A stretch of 64,000 bases of DNA from Carettochelys insculpta (taxonomy: Eukaryota > Chordata > Testudines > Carettochelyidae): the NCBI RefSeq assembly GCF_033958435.1, contig NC_134138.1, positions 178,296,798-178,360,797 of the forward strand, read 5' to 3'. The notes below the pieces were generated by a model. It worked only from the letters and a program-made list of their open reading frames with translations, was not told where the DNA came from and searched no databases. The position numbers were made by a program, and so were the translations under genes. This document shows positions 1 to 12,654 of this stretch, piece after piece. Position 1 is the stretch's first letter; every line of letters begins with the position of its first letter.

Positions 1-1074
1 AGATATCGGTCCCTTAACAGATTCAGATAATATGTGGTGATAACCCAAAGAAGCTCAAGTAAATATTAAATTTTGCCTTACCATTAATAAAATGATGTTC
101 ATGGGTTAAGTTTCATATGCTCAACCTTACTCCCTTAACTCACTGCAACCTGAAGTACAGGGGGACTGTAACAAGGTAACACTGACCTCTCATGATTGTC
201 CTCTTTGTATCATTGTCAGTTCTTCCAGTCAGCCAAGCCTTGATCTTCAACACTCAAATCTGGGCCTCAGTCTGGTCTGCAATCAGCTCTCCACAGTGAG
301 CTGTCCATAATACTAACCCTTTCTCCATCAGCCAATTCCTCAGTTTTCACAATTGGAGCTCCAAAGAGAAAATTTCTGGCTCTGGCTCAACAGGTTTCTT
401 TATACACACTTGCTGGACCCTGATTGACTGTTTTCCCTGAGGACAGTCTAGCTTCCTTGGAGGACATCTCTACTGCCTTTTCTGGAGCAGGGTTTGTCAG
501 GACCATGAGGCCTCCAGCAGAGGCTTCAGAGCCCAGTCCACCTGATCCCCAAAGAGTTTGTAAGCATTATAGGAAAGCAAGATGGGACACTAGGACAGCA
601 GATGTATTAGATGTTAATATTACTGCTTTGAATTTTTGTAATGGTGATACTTTCAATGATTTCTGTTAAATGCCATTCTGTCTCTGACATGTACAAATAG
701 CTCCACATAAATTGCTGTAACAGAAACAAACCTACATCAAATATTCTGTCCAAGAAAAGCAAAAGTTTTTACATTTAAAAGTACATAAGATCCGCTTATG
801 TCTCAGGTGACCAGGAATGGATTACCCCAATGTGCCACTTTCTGAACTGACTTTCCATTGAACAACACATCCAGCTCAAGGTTGCTATACTGATTTTTAT
901 ACCTCTTGATCTCAGCTACCCTCAGACATTCCTCTAGTTTGGCAATTATTACAGTTTTGCTGTCCTGAAAAAGTTAAACAGTTTATAGACTGAGATTCAT
1001 ATCTGCAGAGTTGGTCCGACACCATGCAACTCATTACTGGACTAGATTTCTGAGGGCCATCATCATCTCATTAA
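1..1074. other. Unassigned AT-rich intergenic DNA
   Basis: I see no gene and no repeat that I recognise here. The 81-codon open frame at 424-669 has no family-like motif and is probably chance. Confidence 0.5.
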
Positions 1075-1500
1075 GGCTGCATCTACACTAGCAAATTCTT
1101 TTGAAAGATTTTTCGAAAGAAGGTGGCTCTTTCGAAAGATCCCATGGAGCATCTACACACAAAAAGTGCTCTTTCAAAAGAAAATCAAAAGAACACAGTG
1201 CTCCTTTCAAAACTGCTCTTCCTTATCCATTTCAGGAAGAGCACCAGCTTTCAAAAGAAAATGTGTGAAGACACAGGGCCTTTTTTTCAAAAGAGCAGTC
1301 CTCCTGGGCCCTGATTTTTGATCCCTGGCTCATTCTTTTGAAAGAGTGGGGGCTGTGTGGATATTGTCTTTTGAAAGAGATCGCATCACTCTTTTGATCC
1401 ACGTTTTTGTGTGTGGATGCACTCTTTCAAAAGAAGCTCTTTTGGAAGAGATCTTCTGGAAGAGCTTCTTTCAAAAGATCTCTGTAATGTAGACGTAGCC
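1075..1500. mobile_element. Non-autonomous Harbinger MITE related to element B
   Basis: The 426-bp element starts GGCTGCATCTACACTAG and ends TGTAGACGTAGCC, inverted complements of each other, and is flanked on both sides by the 3-bp target duplication TAA (1072-1074, 1501-1503). The interior is packed with variants of CTTTTGAAAGA and CTTTCGAAAGA, the same subterminal motif seen at both ends of the two-gene element at 42785-46739, so this is probably a deletion derivative or passenger of that family. There is no transposase code; the 63-codon frame inside it is a by-product of the repeats. Confidence 0.88.
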
Positions 1501-1517
1501 TAAGAGAATAACTCAAA

Positions 1518-1816
1518 GACTGTGGCCACACTAGCCCCGTCCTTTCAGAGAGGGCATGTTAATGAGGCACTTTGGCTGCACAGGCGGCATGCGTTTCAAA
1601 AGCACCACTTTTGAAGTTTGCGCAGCTGGCATTATGCTAATGAGGTGCTGCATATTCATGGTAGCACCTCATTAGCATAATGGCAGCCATGCCCACTTTG
1701 AAAGTGCTGCTTTTGAAACACATGCTGCCTGTGTAGCCAGAGCCCTGCAAAATGACTCCCTGATTTCAAACACTCCTTCTTCTCATTTGGTTTTGGTAGC
1801 TAGTGTGGCCACAGCC
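1518..1816. mobile_element. MITE with ~20-bp TIRs and a central palindrome
   Basis: The left end CTGTGGCCACACTAGC is mirrored by GCTAGTGTGGCCACAG on the right. The centre (about 1630-1690) is a second inverted repeat around GCTAATGAGGTGC and GCACCTCATTAGC. The superfamily is uncertain: the ends resemble the surrounding Harbinger MITEs but the target duplication cannot be fixed (AAAG lies near both ends). It sits only 17 bp beyond the preceding MITE. Confidence 0.7.
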
Positions 1817-2937
1817 AAAGGGAATATACTGAGTTGTAAGAAGCAGCAGTGATTGGAAATGTGATGTCACAATATTTCTTGAATTACGAATATCCAGGTC
1901 ACATTTAATGCTAAGGTTCTAATTTAAAATAGTTTATAAGGCACTAACAGAAGTTTTCAAAAATGGTTAATTGTCAGAGTTGAATAGGTTGCTTATTCCC
2001 ATGTTTTTCATTATTTACAACACTTCCTGCTCATATTTATATCCACCTATGGGACATATTGATAAGCGATGTACCCTGCTTATAGTATTTATGAAACATT
2101 TATGAAAGGAACCAGTATAAGATTTTCAGGTGAACTCAAAATGAAGCACAATGAAATTAAATTCAGACTGCAGTTATACGTGTATAGCAATCCAACTCTT
2201 ATTTCACCCTTTATTTCGTTTCAAAAATCTTGTAAATATCTTAACCTTTGAGGTTTTGATAACAATGGTTTCTCCTGATGAAAGGCAAATATTCAGAAGA
2301 TAGAATGAAGACATTCTCAAAGTTTAAATGAACCTGTTTCACACTGCTAAAGCAAAATGTATGTATTTTTGAGGGACTGAGGATAAAGGGGTATTTTTAA
2401 ATCATGAATTACATTCTTTGCTAAAACTGGCTTTTGTTGACACCAGTATTTCATCTTCTTGACAAATTTGGCTCACTCAGAGAAAAAGAAGTGTCTCCAA
2501 GCCCTTGCTGTAACTCAGTTGAAATCCAATCCACTATATAGAGATGGTGCACTGTGCGAAGCTATTTTGCTTTGGATGAGCCTGGAAAGAAAATGAACAA
2601 GCAATAGATTTCAACACTGAGGCAGAGTTTACAACTGGAGTTTCCACAGACAAAAGCCTTGAAACTAATGGCCACAATGTCAGTCATGTGTCCTCCCCAT
2701 AAATAAATTTTTAAAAATGGTGACCTAACTGTTGCACAGCTACACAGCCTCAACTTTCACACTGATTCAGAAGAGTATCATGAAGAATCACACAAACATC
2801 CTACATTCTAAGTCTCTGATAGATCACTAAAACAGCATCTCTGTTATAATATGAATTTTTATCCATAACAACTACCAGTCTAACGGCTTTGCTCCTGACC
2901 GGAACCTCTAGTTACCACAACAGTACAGTATTAAATA
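1817..2937. other. Unassigned AT-rich intergenic DNA
   Basis: No gene, RNA gene or repeat that I can recognise. Open frames here are 60-63 codons with no motif. Confidence 0.5.
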
Positions 2938-3720
2938 ATCCTAGAATCATAGCATTGGAAGGGACCTCAAGCGGTCATCTAATGCAGTCCTCTGTACTCA
3001 AGGCAGAAGTAAGAATTATCTAGACCATCTGTGATAGTTGTTTGGAGATTTTTAAGTGCCTGTTAGGCAAAAATGGAGATTCCACAACCTCCTTAGGCAA
3101 TTTATTGAAGTGCTTAACCATCATAAAAAGTAGAAAGAGTTTCATAATGTCCAACCTAAATCTCATCTGCTGAAATGTATGCCCGTTGCTTCTTGTCGTA
3201 TTCTCAGATTTTAAGGAAGGCAATTTTTCTACTTCCTCCTTGTAACAACATTGTATATACTTGAAAACTGTTATTATTAGGCCCTCCTCCATCTTCTCTT
3301 CTCCAGACTCAACAAACCCATTTTTCATAGATCACATTTTCTAGATTTTAATCATCATTGCTCTCTTCTGTTCTTTTCCTATTGGGCCACACCTTTACCT
3401 TAATGTGGAACCTAGACCTGGACACATCAGCACTTAGTAGAGTGGAAGAATTATTTCTCATGTCTGGCTAACATCACTCCTACTGAAACATGCGAGAATG
3501 ACATTTTGAATTTTCATCCTATCCTTCAAAGTGCTTGCAACCCTTCCCAGTTTTATATCATCCTCAGCTGACATGCCCTTCCAGCTTGATGATGAACCAC
3601 TCATAAGAAATATAAATCCAAACCTGTGCAAGGGACAGCTCACTGTTGCAAAGGAAGAGATATCCAGTTATACACAGTCAACACGTAGCCAAACAACATA
3701 TCATCTGTACTGACAGAAAC
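2938..3720 (-). mobile_element. CR1 LINE, 3' end, 5'-truncated
   Basis: Read on the minus strand this is the conserved 3' part of a CR1 retrotransposon: the end of the reverse transcriptase ORF, then the 3' UTR, finishing at about 2938 in the typical run AGAATCATAGCATTGGAAGG (as written on +). Phrases such as GGGACCTCAAGCGGTCATCT and AATTTATTGAAGTGCTTAACC are standard CR1 tail wording. The inner (5') limit near 3720 is approximate. No intact ORF remains. Confidence 0.82.
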
Positions 3721-5480
3721 CAAAAGATCACAGTCTCATGCAAATATCTAACTGGTCGACTGATTAACCTCTGTGAGCCCTTTATTTTCCCCTCTTCTGC
3801 GCTCTGAAGAGGCTTCTCCCCAGCTCCGAATTTGTTCTGCACCAGTGTGCCTGGCCTGTCATCAGTGCATTCCTTTTCACAGTGCATTCCTTTTCACAGT
3901 GTCACACTTTATAGTCCTAAAATGTGTGCAAATTGATTCCTTCTAATCGCACTCCTCCAAGTTTCCTTTCAAGGAAAGTTTTTAGGCCGTGTCTGCTCAG
4001 TCTTCAACTCCTGGGATGTGGCTGGCATTGGAGTCCTTCTGACCTACCGAACATCTAGAAGCAAATATTTCCTAATACAATTAGGACAGAATATATTACG
4101 CTTAGTCTAAAGATTCCCTAAAAACACAAACAAGACTATAATACACAAGCCAGTTACCTCTCACCTACTCCAGCCAGTGTTTGAGCCATAGATACTTTGT
4201 GGACCTATCCACAACAGGAAGCATGTTCAAAACTTGTTATTTAGTTCAGAAGTGATTGTTGGGGGGTCAAAAACATCACCCCTATTCATAAGTGTGCCTA
4301 GAGGTTTAGAGAAAATACCAATGACATATTATTCCACTATGGTCTTTGAGAAGAATGCTTTTTGTGTGCTCTCCCTACCTACAGAAATTTTCCTGCACTA
4401 AGTAGGGCGGGAAATAAATAACTGTATTATCATTTGTATTGACCATGAGAAAGCATCTGTGCTTACACATGAATATTTCTTTTATCTCTGGCATTGTTCC
4501 TCCTGAAAAAGAAAAAAAAACTTTCTAGTACACTTTTATTGGTGTTGGAGAGCCGAAACCCACATAGAAAAAATATCTTAGTGAAATAAATATGATTTAC
4601 TGACATTTCACTTACAGTAAACGTCAACAACAAATACAAATATTTTAGATGTGACTTGAGCTGTATAGCATGACATTTCCATAGGATGTATACAAGCAGA
4701 AGTGTTTAGAAATGACAATTGATATTTCTACCTATTTTTTACCTATTGTGATATAACCACAGGCATCATTTTAATCAAATATGAAAGATATGGAAACTGT
4801 TTTAGATATTAGACCAGAGATAAATTATAATAATTATTTCAGACAAAATTTGGTCCAATTCTGGTCAAAGTCTCGATTGACGTTAAACATTTCTGCTTTC
4901 CATTGATTTCAAAGAGATATGCAGAACCTAAGAACTATTCAAAGCATAATCTTGTCATGCACAGAATCCATATAGAAATCTGTCTATTCTCTTATTGTTT
5001 CTTTTGCTTTTAATTTTATTTGGAACAAGTAATTAAGGGGATTGTAACAGGTCGCATTTGGGATTGAACTGGAAGGGTTGGGGATGTTATCTGAGTCACT
5101 TTCTCTGGCCCAATCTAATCAAACAACTCTCAAGATTAGTACGAAGAAGCTCCAGGGCTGTACAACATGGTGAGAGTGGCAGGCATGAGAGTGATTGTTG
5201 GTACAGTAGCCACCATTTCGTCTTCTCTATTTTCTCCCTACCAACTCTGCCACCTTCTCCTAGCTTTAACAACCCTAGAAGGGAGTGATGTGTGGAATAG
5301 CCTATTCCATGACTATTTTATCCAGTAGTTAGGCCTAATATCCAACATTCAAATCTGGGTTCACTACTTCGTTTTATCAAGCATGGTTTAACATAATTCT
5401 TGAAACAGATCTGTAGGCCTTTTTGTTTAGGGCAATTCAGTCTGTGTCCCTTTTGTACTCACCTCACTGAACCCCCTTCT
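3721..5480. other. Unassigned intergenic DNA with a small tandem repeat
   Basis: There is no recognisable gene. A 17-bp word, GTGCATTCCTTTTCACA, occurs twice in tandem around 3865-3899. A stretch near 4850-4915 vaguely resembles an old interspersed repeat (phrases like TTGATTTCAAAG), too diverged to name. Confidence 0.45.
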
Positions 5481-5916
5481 GGCTATGTCTACACGAGCCC
5501 CAAACTTCGAAATGGCCATGCAAATGGCCATTTTGAAGTTTACTAATGAAGCGCTGAAATGCATATTCAGTGCTTCATTAGCATGCAGGCGGCCGCGGCA
5601 CTTCAAAATTGACACGGCTCGCCACCGCACGGCTTGTCCAGACAAGGCTCCTTTTCGAAAGGACCCCACCTACTTTCAAGTCCCCTTATTCCCATTTGCT
5701 CATAGGAATAAGGGGACTTCGAAGTAGGCGGGGTCCTTTCGAAAAGGAGCCCTGTCTGGTCGAGCCGCTCGATGGCAAGCCGCATCAATTTCAAAGTGCC
5801 GCGGCTGCCTGCATGCTAATGAGGCGCTGAATATGTATTTCAGCGCTTCTTTAGTAAACTTCGAAACGGCCATTTGCATGGCCATTTCGGAGTTTGGGGC
5901 TAGTGTAGACATAGCC
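5481..5916. mobile_element. Fold-back Harbinger-like MITE, copy 1
   Basis: 436 bp with terminal GGCTATGTCTACACGAGCCC and its inverted complement GGGGCTAGTGTAGACATAGCC, flanked by TCT on both sides (5478-5480, 5917-5919). The two halves are near inverted complements along almost their whole length, pivoting at about 5700 where AATAAGGGGACTTCGAAGTA faces its own complement. A transcript across it would fold into one long hairpin. Three relatives occur at 30692, 34367 and 37404. Short ORFs on both strands are mirror images of each other and are not genes. Confidence 0.88.
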
Positions 5917-6352
5917 TCTGTGTTACTTGTTGTCATAGGTTATTATGATATGTTCTGAACATTCACATGGTTTTTACCATTGATTTCACAATCACAGTAA
6001 ATACATAGACACTACTATTACAATGGGTCCTACGCTGTGGGACAGCCTAGTAGAGAAGATCAGACTTTGATGTAAGGCAAGTGGTTGGTTGAAGTCACAT
6101 ACATGAAATAGAAAAACACATAAGACAATAAGGCTGTGTCTACACTACAAACTAACTTCGAAGTTGCTTACTTCAAAGTAGAGCATCCACACACAAAATG
6201 CATGCTCCCTTACTTTGAAGTAGGGTTTCCCCTACTTCGAAGTTAAACGTTCACACACAAATACTCCCTAATTAGAAGTAAGGAGACAGGAAATGATGCA
6301 GGCATGGGGCCATATGGCCAACAGGCCCTTCCGGGTTCCCAGCCAGACAACC

Positions 6353-6370
6353 CCTTAAAGGGCCCCCTCT
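6353..6370 (+). promoter_or_regulatory. Putative TATA-like core promoter of element A transposase
   Basis: CCCCTTAAAGGGCCCC lies about 220 bp inside the left end and just ahead of the transposase frame. The same word recurs at equivalent places in element B (about 43046) and in the three family C copies (about 13010, 23570, 51022), which differ elsewhere. Conservation between otherwise divergent elements is the argument; the promoter role is inference. Confidence 0.45.
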
Positions 6371-6389
6371 CAGCACCCACAGCCCACGC

Positions 6390-7674
6390 ATGCTCAAGAT
6401 GGACAGGCTGAAGAGAGCAGCAGCACGTACACAGGTGAACAGCCAGAGAACTATGCCAGCTCCCCCCCTTGGCGAGGATGATGCCCTCACAATCCTGTTC
6501 AGCCTGCTGGCCATGCTGCTTGTCATGCAGCACCAGCAGCTCAGGCAGCTCGCTAGCTTGGGACCCAGCCTTGAGACCCTTACCACCCTCCTGCTGTCCC
6601 TCCCCTGTTCCCCCACTGAGCTGGAGCCGGTGGGCATATGCCACCAGCACCAAATGGTGGGACTGGCTGCTGCTGGAGGACTGGGATGACGAGCAGTGGC
6701 TCAGGAATTTCAGGATGACCTGGCAGACATTCGAGGACCTCTGCCACTGGCTCACCCCAGTCCTCCAGCACCGGGACACCTGTATGCGGCCAGCGTTCCC
6801 AGTGCAGAAGAGGGTGGCCATCGCACTATGGCAGTTGGCCACCCCTGACAGCCACAGATCTGTCGGCCACCAATTTGGAGTAGGTAAAGCCATCGCTGGA
6901 ACAGTGCTGATTAATGTATGGCCAGCCCTCACCATGGACTCACCCCGGGAAGGAAGCAATCAGGCAGGGAGCAGTGGGCAGACAGTGGGGGGGCTGGGGG
7001 CACCTGGTGGGGGCATGGGGCCCCCAGTCTGGTGGTCATGGATGTACCCCCCTTTCCCCTACAGGTCATCCAAGCCATCAATACAGTGCTCCTGCGACAT
7101 GTCGTGACCCTGGGGGAACTGGACGCTGCCATTGCTGGGTTTGCAGACCTGGGCTTCCCCAACTGTTTTGGAACCCTGGATGGGGCACATGTTGCGATCT
7201 GGGCTCTGAACCACAGTGGGGCACCTACATAAACAGGAAGGGGTAACACTCAGTAGTACACCAGGCCCTCGTGGACACAAGGGGCCATTTCCTGGACATG
7301 TGTGTGGTGTGGCCGGCAGGGCCCATGATGCCCAGGCACTCCGGAATTTGTGGCTGGGACGCCGGATGCAGGAGGGCAAGTATGTCCACCTGTGGGAGCT
7401 CCCGCTCGGGGACATCACAATGCCCCCCTGCATAGTGGCTCCTGCCGCGTACCCGCTACACCTGTGGCTCATGCGACCCTATACCAGACACACCACACCG
7501 GCCCAGAGCATCTTTAACAGTGGCCTCAACCATGCCAGGGGCACAGTCAAATGGGCGTTTGGGAGGCTGAAGGGGAGGTTTCGCTGCCTCCTCACTAAGC
7601 TGGATGTCAGCCTCCCGAACATCCCCACAGTCACTGCTGCCTGCTGTTCCCTCCACTGGGAGCCCTTCATGTAG
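6390..7674 (+). pseudogene. HARBI1-like DDE transposase of element A, broken
   Basis: Harbinger transposases cut and join transposon ends with a D-D-E catalytic triad. The N-terminal part is Leu/Gln-rich (frame at 6390), then shifts near 6630 into the frame with WWDWLLLEDWDDEQW and RVAIALWQLATPDSHRS, the helical region ahead of the catalytic core. A probable intron runs 6916-7064 (GT to a C-rich tract ending ACAG). Exon 2 resumes with VIQAINTVLLRHVV, the first acid in GTLDGAHV and, after another frame shift near 7215 plus an in-frame stop, the second in RAHDAQAL. The third catalytic position reads GTVKWAFGRLKG, with Lys where element B has Glu (VEWAF): a GAA-to-AAA change would explain it. 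It ends at TAG, 7672-7674. Inactive as written. Confidence 0.85.
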
Positions 7675-8239
7675 GGCTCGGCCGCAGAACAGGGGGCCAG
7701 CTATGAGCAGCCACCCGCTGCCCTGTGCCATGAGGCACAGCGGGATTGGGTCAGGGTCCAGGATGCCCTGTGCTGGGTCTTCAGGCAAGGCCAGCACTGA
7801 CCCCCCCCAGCCACACACCACACCACACCACCCTGCACCCCTCATGACCTCCCCCACTCTCCCTCCAGGAAGCACCAGGGACACAGGCTAGGGTGAGAAC
7901 GGGAAGCTTTAATGGGGGAAATAAAGTAACATAGAATACTGAACAGAATGTGGAAACCTTCGTGTGCACAGGGGGACTGGTTGGCAGTGGGGAGATGGGG
8001 GCTCGGGTAGGGGACTGGACTGGAGGGGGGACATGGATGGGGGTTGGGTCAGTTGGTTTGAGGTGCAGGGTTCTGAGAGCCACGTTGCCCATGGCTGCCG
8101 CTACCGCCCTGGGACTGGGGTCCCCTGTGGGACTGTGATGGGGACAGGACCGTGGGGAGGTAGAGCTGGGGTGGGGGTGCTGCAGGATCTGCCCCCACAG
8201 GGTAGACAGGAAGGGCCACTGGGGCTGGGCCAGGAGCAC

Positions 8240-9598
8240 CCGCCTCTGTCAGCAGGCACCAGACCAGCTCAAGGCGCTTAGCTGGTGACGGGTCTGCAAC
8301 ACGTCAGGTGGCAGCTGGAGGGGCAGCCACAGCTGGAGGGGCAGCCATGGGACAGGCTGGTGACAGGGCAGGACGCTGGGTGAGTTGGCCAGCCAGGGGC
8401 TGGAGTGCGGCATCCATGCTGTTGTTCCCACTTGGCAAGGATCAGCCTCACCCCCAAATCCCGCTCCATCGCCAGCCATTCCCGCAGCACACCAGTCAGG
8501 TCCTGCACAACTGCCCAGTTGGCAGCCACCTCCTCATCCCTCCACTGCTGTCTCCAAGGGGCCCGTCCACAGCCGTGGGCAGATGCAGGCTGTGGCGTTG
8601 GGTGGCCTCCTGGCCTTCTGCAACTGCAGCCTGCTCAGGACTGCCGGCTGGCGAGGGACCTGTGGAGACAGGAGGGGTCGGACCATGAGTGCTGGCTCTC
8701 GACTGGGAGGGGGGGGGGGGCTGGATCTCCTGCTCCCTTGCCCCCTGCCCCACCTCCCTGCCACCCCATGGTCCAGGGATCCCGGATGCCCAGTGGTTCC
8801 CACTTGGCAAGGATCAGCCCATGCTCCCCCTCCCCCATCCTCAGGTGGTTGGACTGTGGGGCTTTTCTGGGAGGGGCCCCATCACCATCCCTTGCAATGT
8901 CCCACTCGCCCCAAACGTACCAGCTGTGACTTCCTGGGGCTGGTGCGAGACCCGGCTGGATGATGCCTGGCTCAGAGTTCTGGAGGGGAGGGAGATGCTG
9001 AGGGTCCCATCGCTGAAGCCCCCATCATCGCCCTTGATCTCAGCAGTCTCTGCATGGGGGGCTGGTGGTGCCAGAGGGTCCCGCCTCCTCGCTGCTGTCT
9101 GCAGGGGGAGGAAACGGAGGTGTCCACCAGGTGCTCTGGACTGGTCACCTCCCTTGGCCCCAGGAGCCTGTGCAGCTGCTGGTAGGGGGGACAGTGGAGA
9201 GGCCGTGCCCCTGACCAGCTGGCAGCATCACGGGCCTTGATATATGTCTGCTGCAGCTCCTTTACTTTGATTCAGATGCTGCTACTGGGGAGGTTGGGGT
9301 GTCCTTGGGTGGTGGGACCACTGGCCAGCTGATCAAATGCCTCGGCATTGTGCTGGCAGGTTCCAGTTTGCCTCAGGACCTCCTCCTCCCCCAACAGAGT
9401 GAGGAGGTCCTTCAGCTCTGGCTCTGTCCAGGGGGGTCCCCTCCTGGTGCCACCCTTGCATGGACCCTGTGAGTCCTGGGGCCCATCCTCTGGAGCCCCT
9501 GGAAGTGGATGGGGGCATCCTGCTTTGCAGCCATGGTGGGTAGGGGCTGTGGAGTCTGGCAGATGCTTCGAGCAGAGGCAGTCCAGGACAGAGCTCAT
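8240..9598 (-). pseudogene. Myb/SANT-like partner protein of element A, broken
   Basis: Harbinger elements usually encode a second protein with a Myb/SANT trihelix domain that binds the ends and brings transposase into the nucleus. Exon 1 (9272-9598 on the minus strand) shows RRGPPWTEPELKDLLTLLGE, the tryptophan-bearing first helix of this domain, followed by EEVLRQTGTCQHN. The frame then breaks; VKELQQTYIKARDAA, the third-helix region, is readable in another frame around 9230-9275. A second exon appears to start at about 8661 after a pyrimidine-rich acceptor ending TCTCCACAG and contains VVQDLTGVLREWLAMERD, a helical segment matched in element B. No complete frame survives. It converges on the transposase gene. 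Confidence 0.75.
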
Positions 9599-9988
9599 GG
9601 TGCCCCTGCTTGTGGCACACTCTTAGCTTCCTGCCTGGGGCTGCCAGGGAGCTGCTTCCTTTCAGGCAGCCGACAGGGACCATAGATCCCTCCCTGGGCT
9701 GGCCAGACTGTCTCCATCCTCCAGGGGGAAGCCCTCCTTGGAGGGCTCCTTACTTCGAAGTAAAGGAGTGTAGAGCATCTACACACATTAACTTCAAAGT
9801 CACAGGTCAAAGTAAGCCATTACTCCATTCCAGGGAATGGAGTAGTGACTTCGAAGTTAGCCTCCCCGACTTCGATGTTAACTTCAAAGTAAGGAAAAGC
9901 GTGTGTAGATACTCTGCAGGCTACTTCGAAGTAGCCCCTTACTTGGAAGTTAACTTTGAAGTTAATTTGTAGTGTAGACACAGCCTAA

Positions 9989-10634
9989 GCGTATTTCATT
10001 TATCAACCTTTATTTATGCCTGTCAGCACCTAGACAATGGAGTTTTTGAGACATCCTTTTAGGGCAGTATAAGCCTTAAGGAACTTAAAACAAAAATGAA
10101 AAAAAAAACCCTTCTGCATTTCAGAACTCCTCTATTTGAAATTTATACCTATCATAATTGAGCAAGTGAGTCCAAAAGGTGAACTAAGCTATTTTTGTTT
10201 TAGTGTTTTCTAGTTTCTGATGTGACCTTTAAAAATAACTCTGTAATAAAGTTACAACTGAAGAGGTATATAACTGCATTATGCACTACTTCCACTCAGG
10301 CACCCTGCCAAAAATTATTGGACATTCTCAATTAACTGTAAACTGCGTGGAACAATGAGAGCCTATGGAGCACAACCTTTAATTACTTAGCCCTTTTAAC
10401 TCGCTTCAATTCAAAACTGTACGATGGTACCACAGAACTGCAAACTGGGTGTCAACAGAAATTTTCAGATGGACCATATGATCAAGTCCTCAGCTGACAA
10501 GTATTCCAACATCTTGCAGTGTCCACTCACAAATATTACTGAAGATTTTCCTTCAATCCATTTTTCTCACACCTAAGTCAGTGTTTATGGGATAACATCA
10601 TCAAAACTGAAACTGAATGTTTTATAATTACTAA
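9989..10634. other. Unassigned AT-rich intergenic DNA
   Basis: No gene or recognised repeat between element A and the next MITE. Confidence 0.5.
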
Positions 10635-10930
10635 GGGCAGGTCTACATTAGACCTTAAAGTTGATCCTAGATACACAATTCCAGCTACAGCAATTGTGTA
10701 GCTGGAATCGATGTAACCATGATTGACTTATCTGGCTATCCTCACTGAGGGAGGCTGGCAGGAGAAATTCTCCCACTGATAGTCATTATTCCTCACAATA
10801 ATGAGGAGTACAATGGTTGACTGTTGACTCCTCGTAGTTCCATTTCATGTGTCCCCACTAGGTGTGTGAAATTGAAACCTGAAAGATGGATCCTGAGTGG
10901 GTTGTTCTCTCTGTAAGTGTATACATACCA
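10635..10930. mobile_element. MITE, TAA target duplication
   Basis: The element starts GGGCAGGTCTACATTAGACC and ends GTGTATACATACC, imperfect inverted complements, between two TAA triplets (10632-10634, 10931-10933). The interior holds a short palindrome around CAATTGTGTAGCTGGAATCGA. Wording resembles a common reptile MITE. Non-coding. Confidence 0.72.
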
Positions 10931-10933
10931 TAA

Positions 10934-12654
10934 GACTAAAAAGAGAATTTATTCCATGTGAGAGCTGAGATCAGAAATGGACAACTGGCAACTGATGAAA
11001 CAAAGAACAAGCCAAAAAGATAAAGATAATGCCAAAAAAGATAAAAATAAACCAAAAAAAAACAAAAAAAACCTTCACAATGTAAACCTTGGGAGGGAAT
11101 GAAGGAGAATGAGCTAGAGAATGGTGAACTTAAAACTAACTTTAAAATATATGGGAAACTAGTCTGGAATTCCCAATAATGGGTATCCCTTAATAGTGGG
11201 GCGACCACACTGTCCGTAATGGTGTGAAAGATAGGACATGGTAATCAAACTATAAGGATATGTAAACAAGTAAAAAGTGAGATGGCACTAAAAGCTGTTT
11301 TTAAATGGTGTTTAACAGTGAAATAGAATAAAATAAAGGGCATCAGAAAGATATTTCTTGCAAAATTCTGTGTTTCAGAGGACTAAAAGTGAACAAGGTT
11401 TCATCTGGCATTTTTGATACTACTCATATATTGGACTTTGATTTACATATCCTCCCTGAAGCATATGAATGTGTGTTGAAGATTCCTAAAAAGCTCTCTT
11501 CAGAAAGATGGCAGTTTCAGATATTGATTTGTGATGGTTAATTAGTGAGTCAGCGCTATCAAAGAATCAAGAAGTTTCAAAGCACTGCCAAGACATTTTC
11601 ATTTTGTTCTTCACATTAGTATTTCTCTCTCCCTCTCCTTTGGACATTACTGATACATTCCTGTTGCTTTGCTAAGTGATAATGTGAAGACAATTTTGAT
11701 TTTCAAGTACAGAATTAAAGGTAGATTTGAATAACACTGAATCACATTAAATCCTCTCATAGATGATTCCCTTAGACTATTTTGAACAACTTTTGAAAGG
11801 CTGAAAAAATGAAAGTTATCTTGATATCCTGAGACTTTGAAGGGTTGTAAGTTACTTGTGGAGAAAATAAATATAGTTTGAATGGGAAATTATACTGTGG
11901 AAAAATTATCAGCACAGTTGTAATAGCTTTCCCTTTTTTTAATATTAATCTCAGTTTTAGATACCGTGCCTTACTTAGTGAGAGCTACCAGTAATGTACA
12001 GAGGCTTTATTTTCTGTGTGCTTTATTTTACTTGGGTGAGAAAAGAGCAGTGAAAAATTATTTTTCTGGATTAATATTACATGTGGGATTCAATAAGAAG
12101 ACGGTGTTTGTACTAATGGCTAACAACACACCCAGGGATTTAATATCAATTCTATGAATCTGGCGAAGAGGATGCCTACTTTTTAATCATTGAGACATTC
12201 ATGCTGATGCATCATTTTCCATTGTATTAGTGAACCTAACAAAAGTGTGTTCAATTACTGCTCCTCTGTAAGGCCTGAGAAAAATTCCAAGCCAAGACCA
12301 TACTAACTATCAAACCACAGGCAATTGAATACCTGTTATATATATACACTGCACTTGATTTCTCTGTGTAAAATCAGACATTTATTTTACCTGCGATGCG
12401 TTTTCATAAACCCCACATAGACGTTTTATTGTCCTGCACCGAAACACAAGGAATTCATGTAAATCAGACCATCAATTGACCTAATTTTGTGAATGTGAAA
12501 GACATACACGTTGACACCCTTACTTACGGGTACACAGAGTTCTTACTCTGGGTGAGTAGATCCCAAAAGAAACAGCATTTTTTAATCATCATCTTGTCTT
12601 CTGTAACTTTGCTCATGTCTGCTAAAACCACACACATTTTCTCCAATTAAATGT
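10934..12654. other. Unassigned AT-rich intergenic DNA
   Basis: No gene that I can support; A-rich runs near 11020-11075. The 90-codon minus-strand frame at 10936-11208 is composed mostly of Phe, Leu and Ser from the A-rich tract and is probably chance. Confidence 0.5.

Larger units (their letters stand above)
6132..9985. mobile_element. Harbinger element A, two-gene DNA transposon, nearly full length but decayed
   Basis: A 3,854-bp element. The left end GGCTGTGTCTACACTACAAA is matched by the inverted complement TTTGTAGTGTAGACACAGCC at the right, and both sides carry the target duplication TAA (6129-6131, 9986-9988). Subterminal DNA on both sides repeats ACTTCGAAGT (for example 6165-6245 and 9750-9965), the probable recognition word of its proteins. 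Inside, a transposase gene on + (6390-7674) converges on a Myb/SANT-like gene on - (about 8240-9598), the standard PIF/Harbinger pairing. Both are interrupted, so this copy is not autonomous. The interior is markedly GC-richer than the flanks. Confidence 0.9.

Noticed and set aside
5427..5936. Similar small proteins on both strands at each fold-back MITE
   Set aside because: They are mirror products of a palindromic DNA element and not conserved genes.
6243..6959. 238-codon minus-strand open frame
   Set aside because: It is antisense to element A transposase, and its residues mirror the sense helices. No independent motif.
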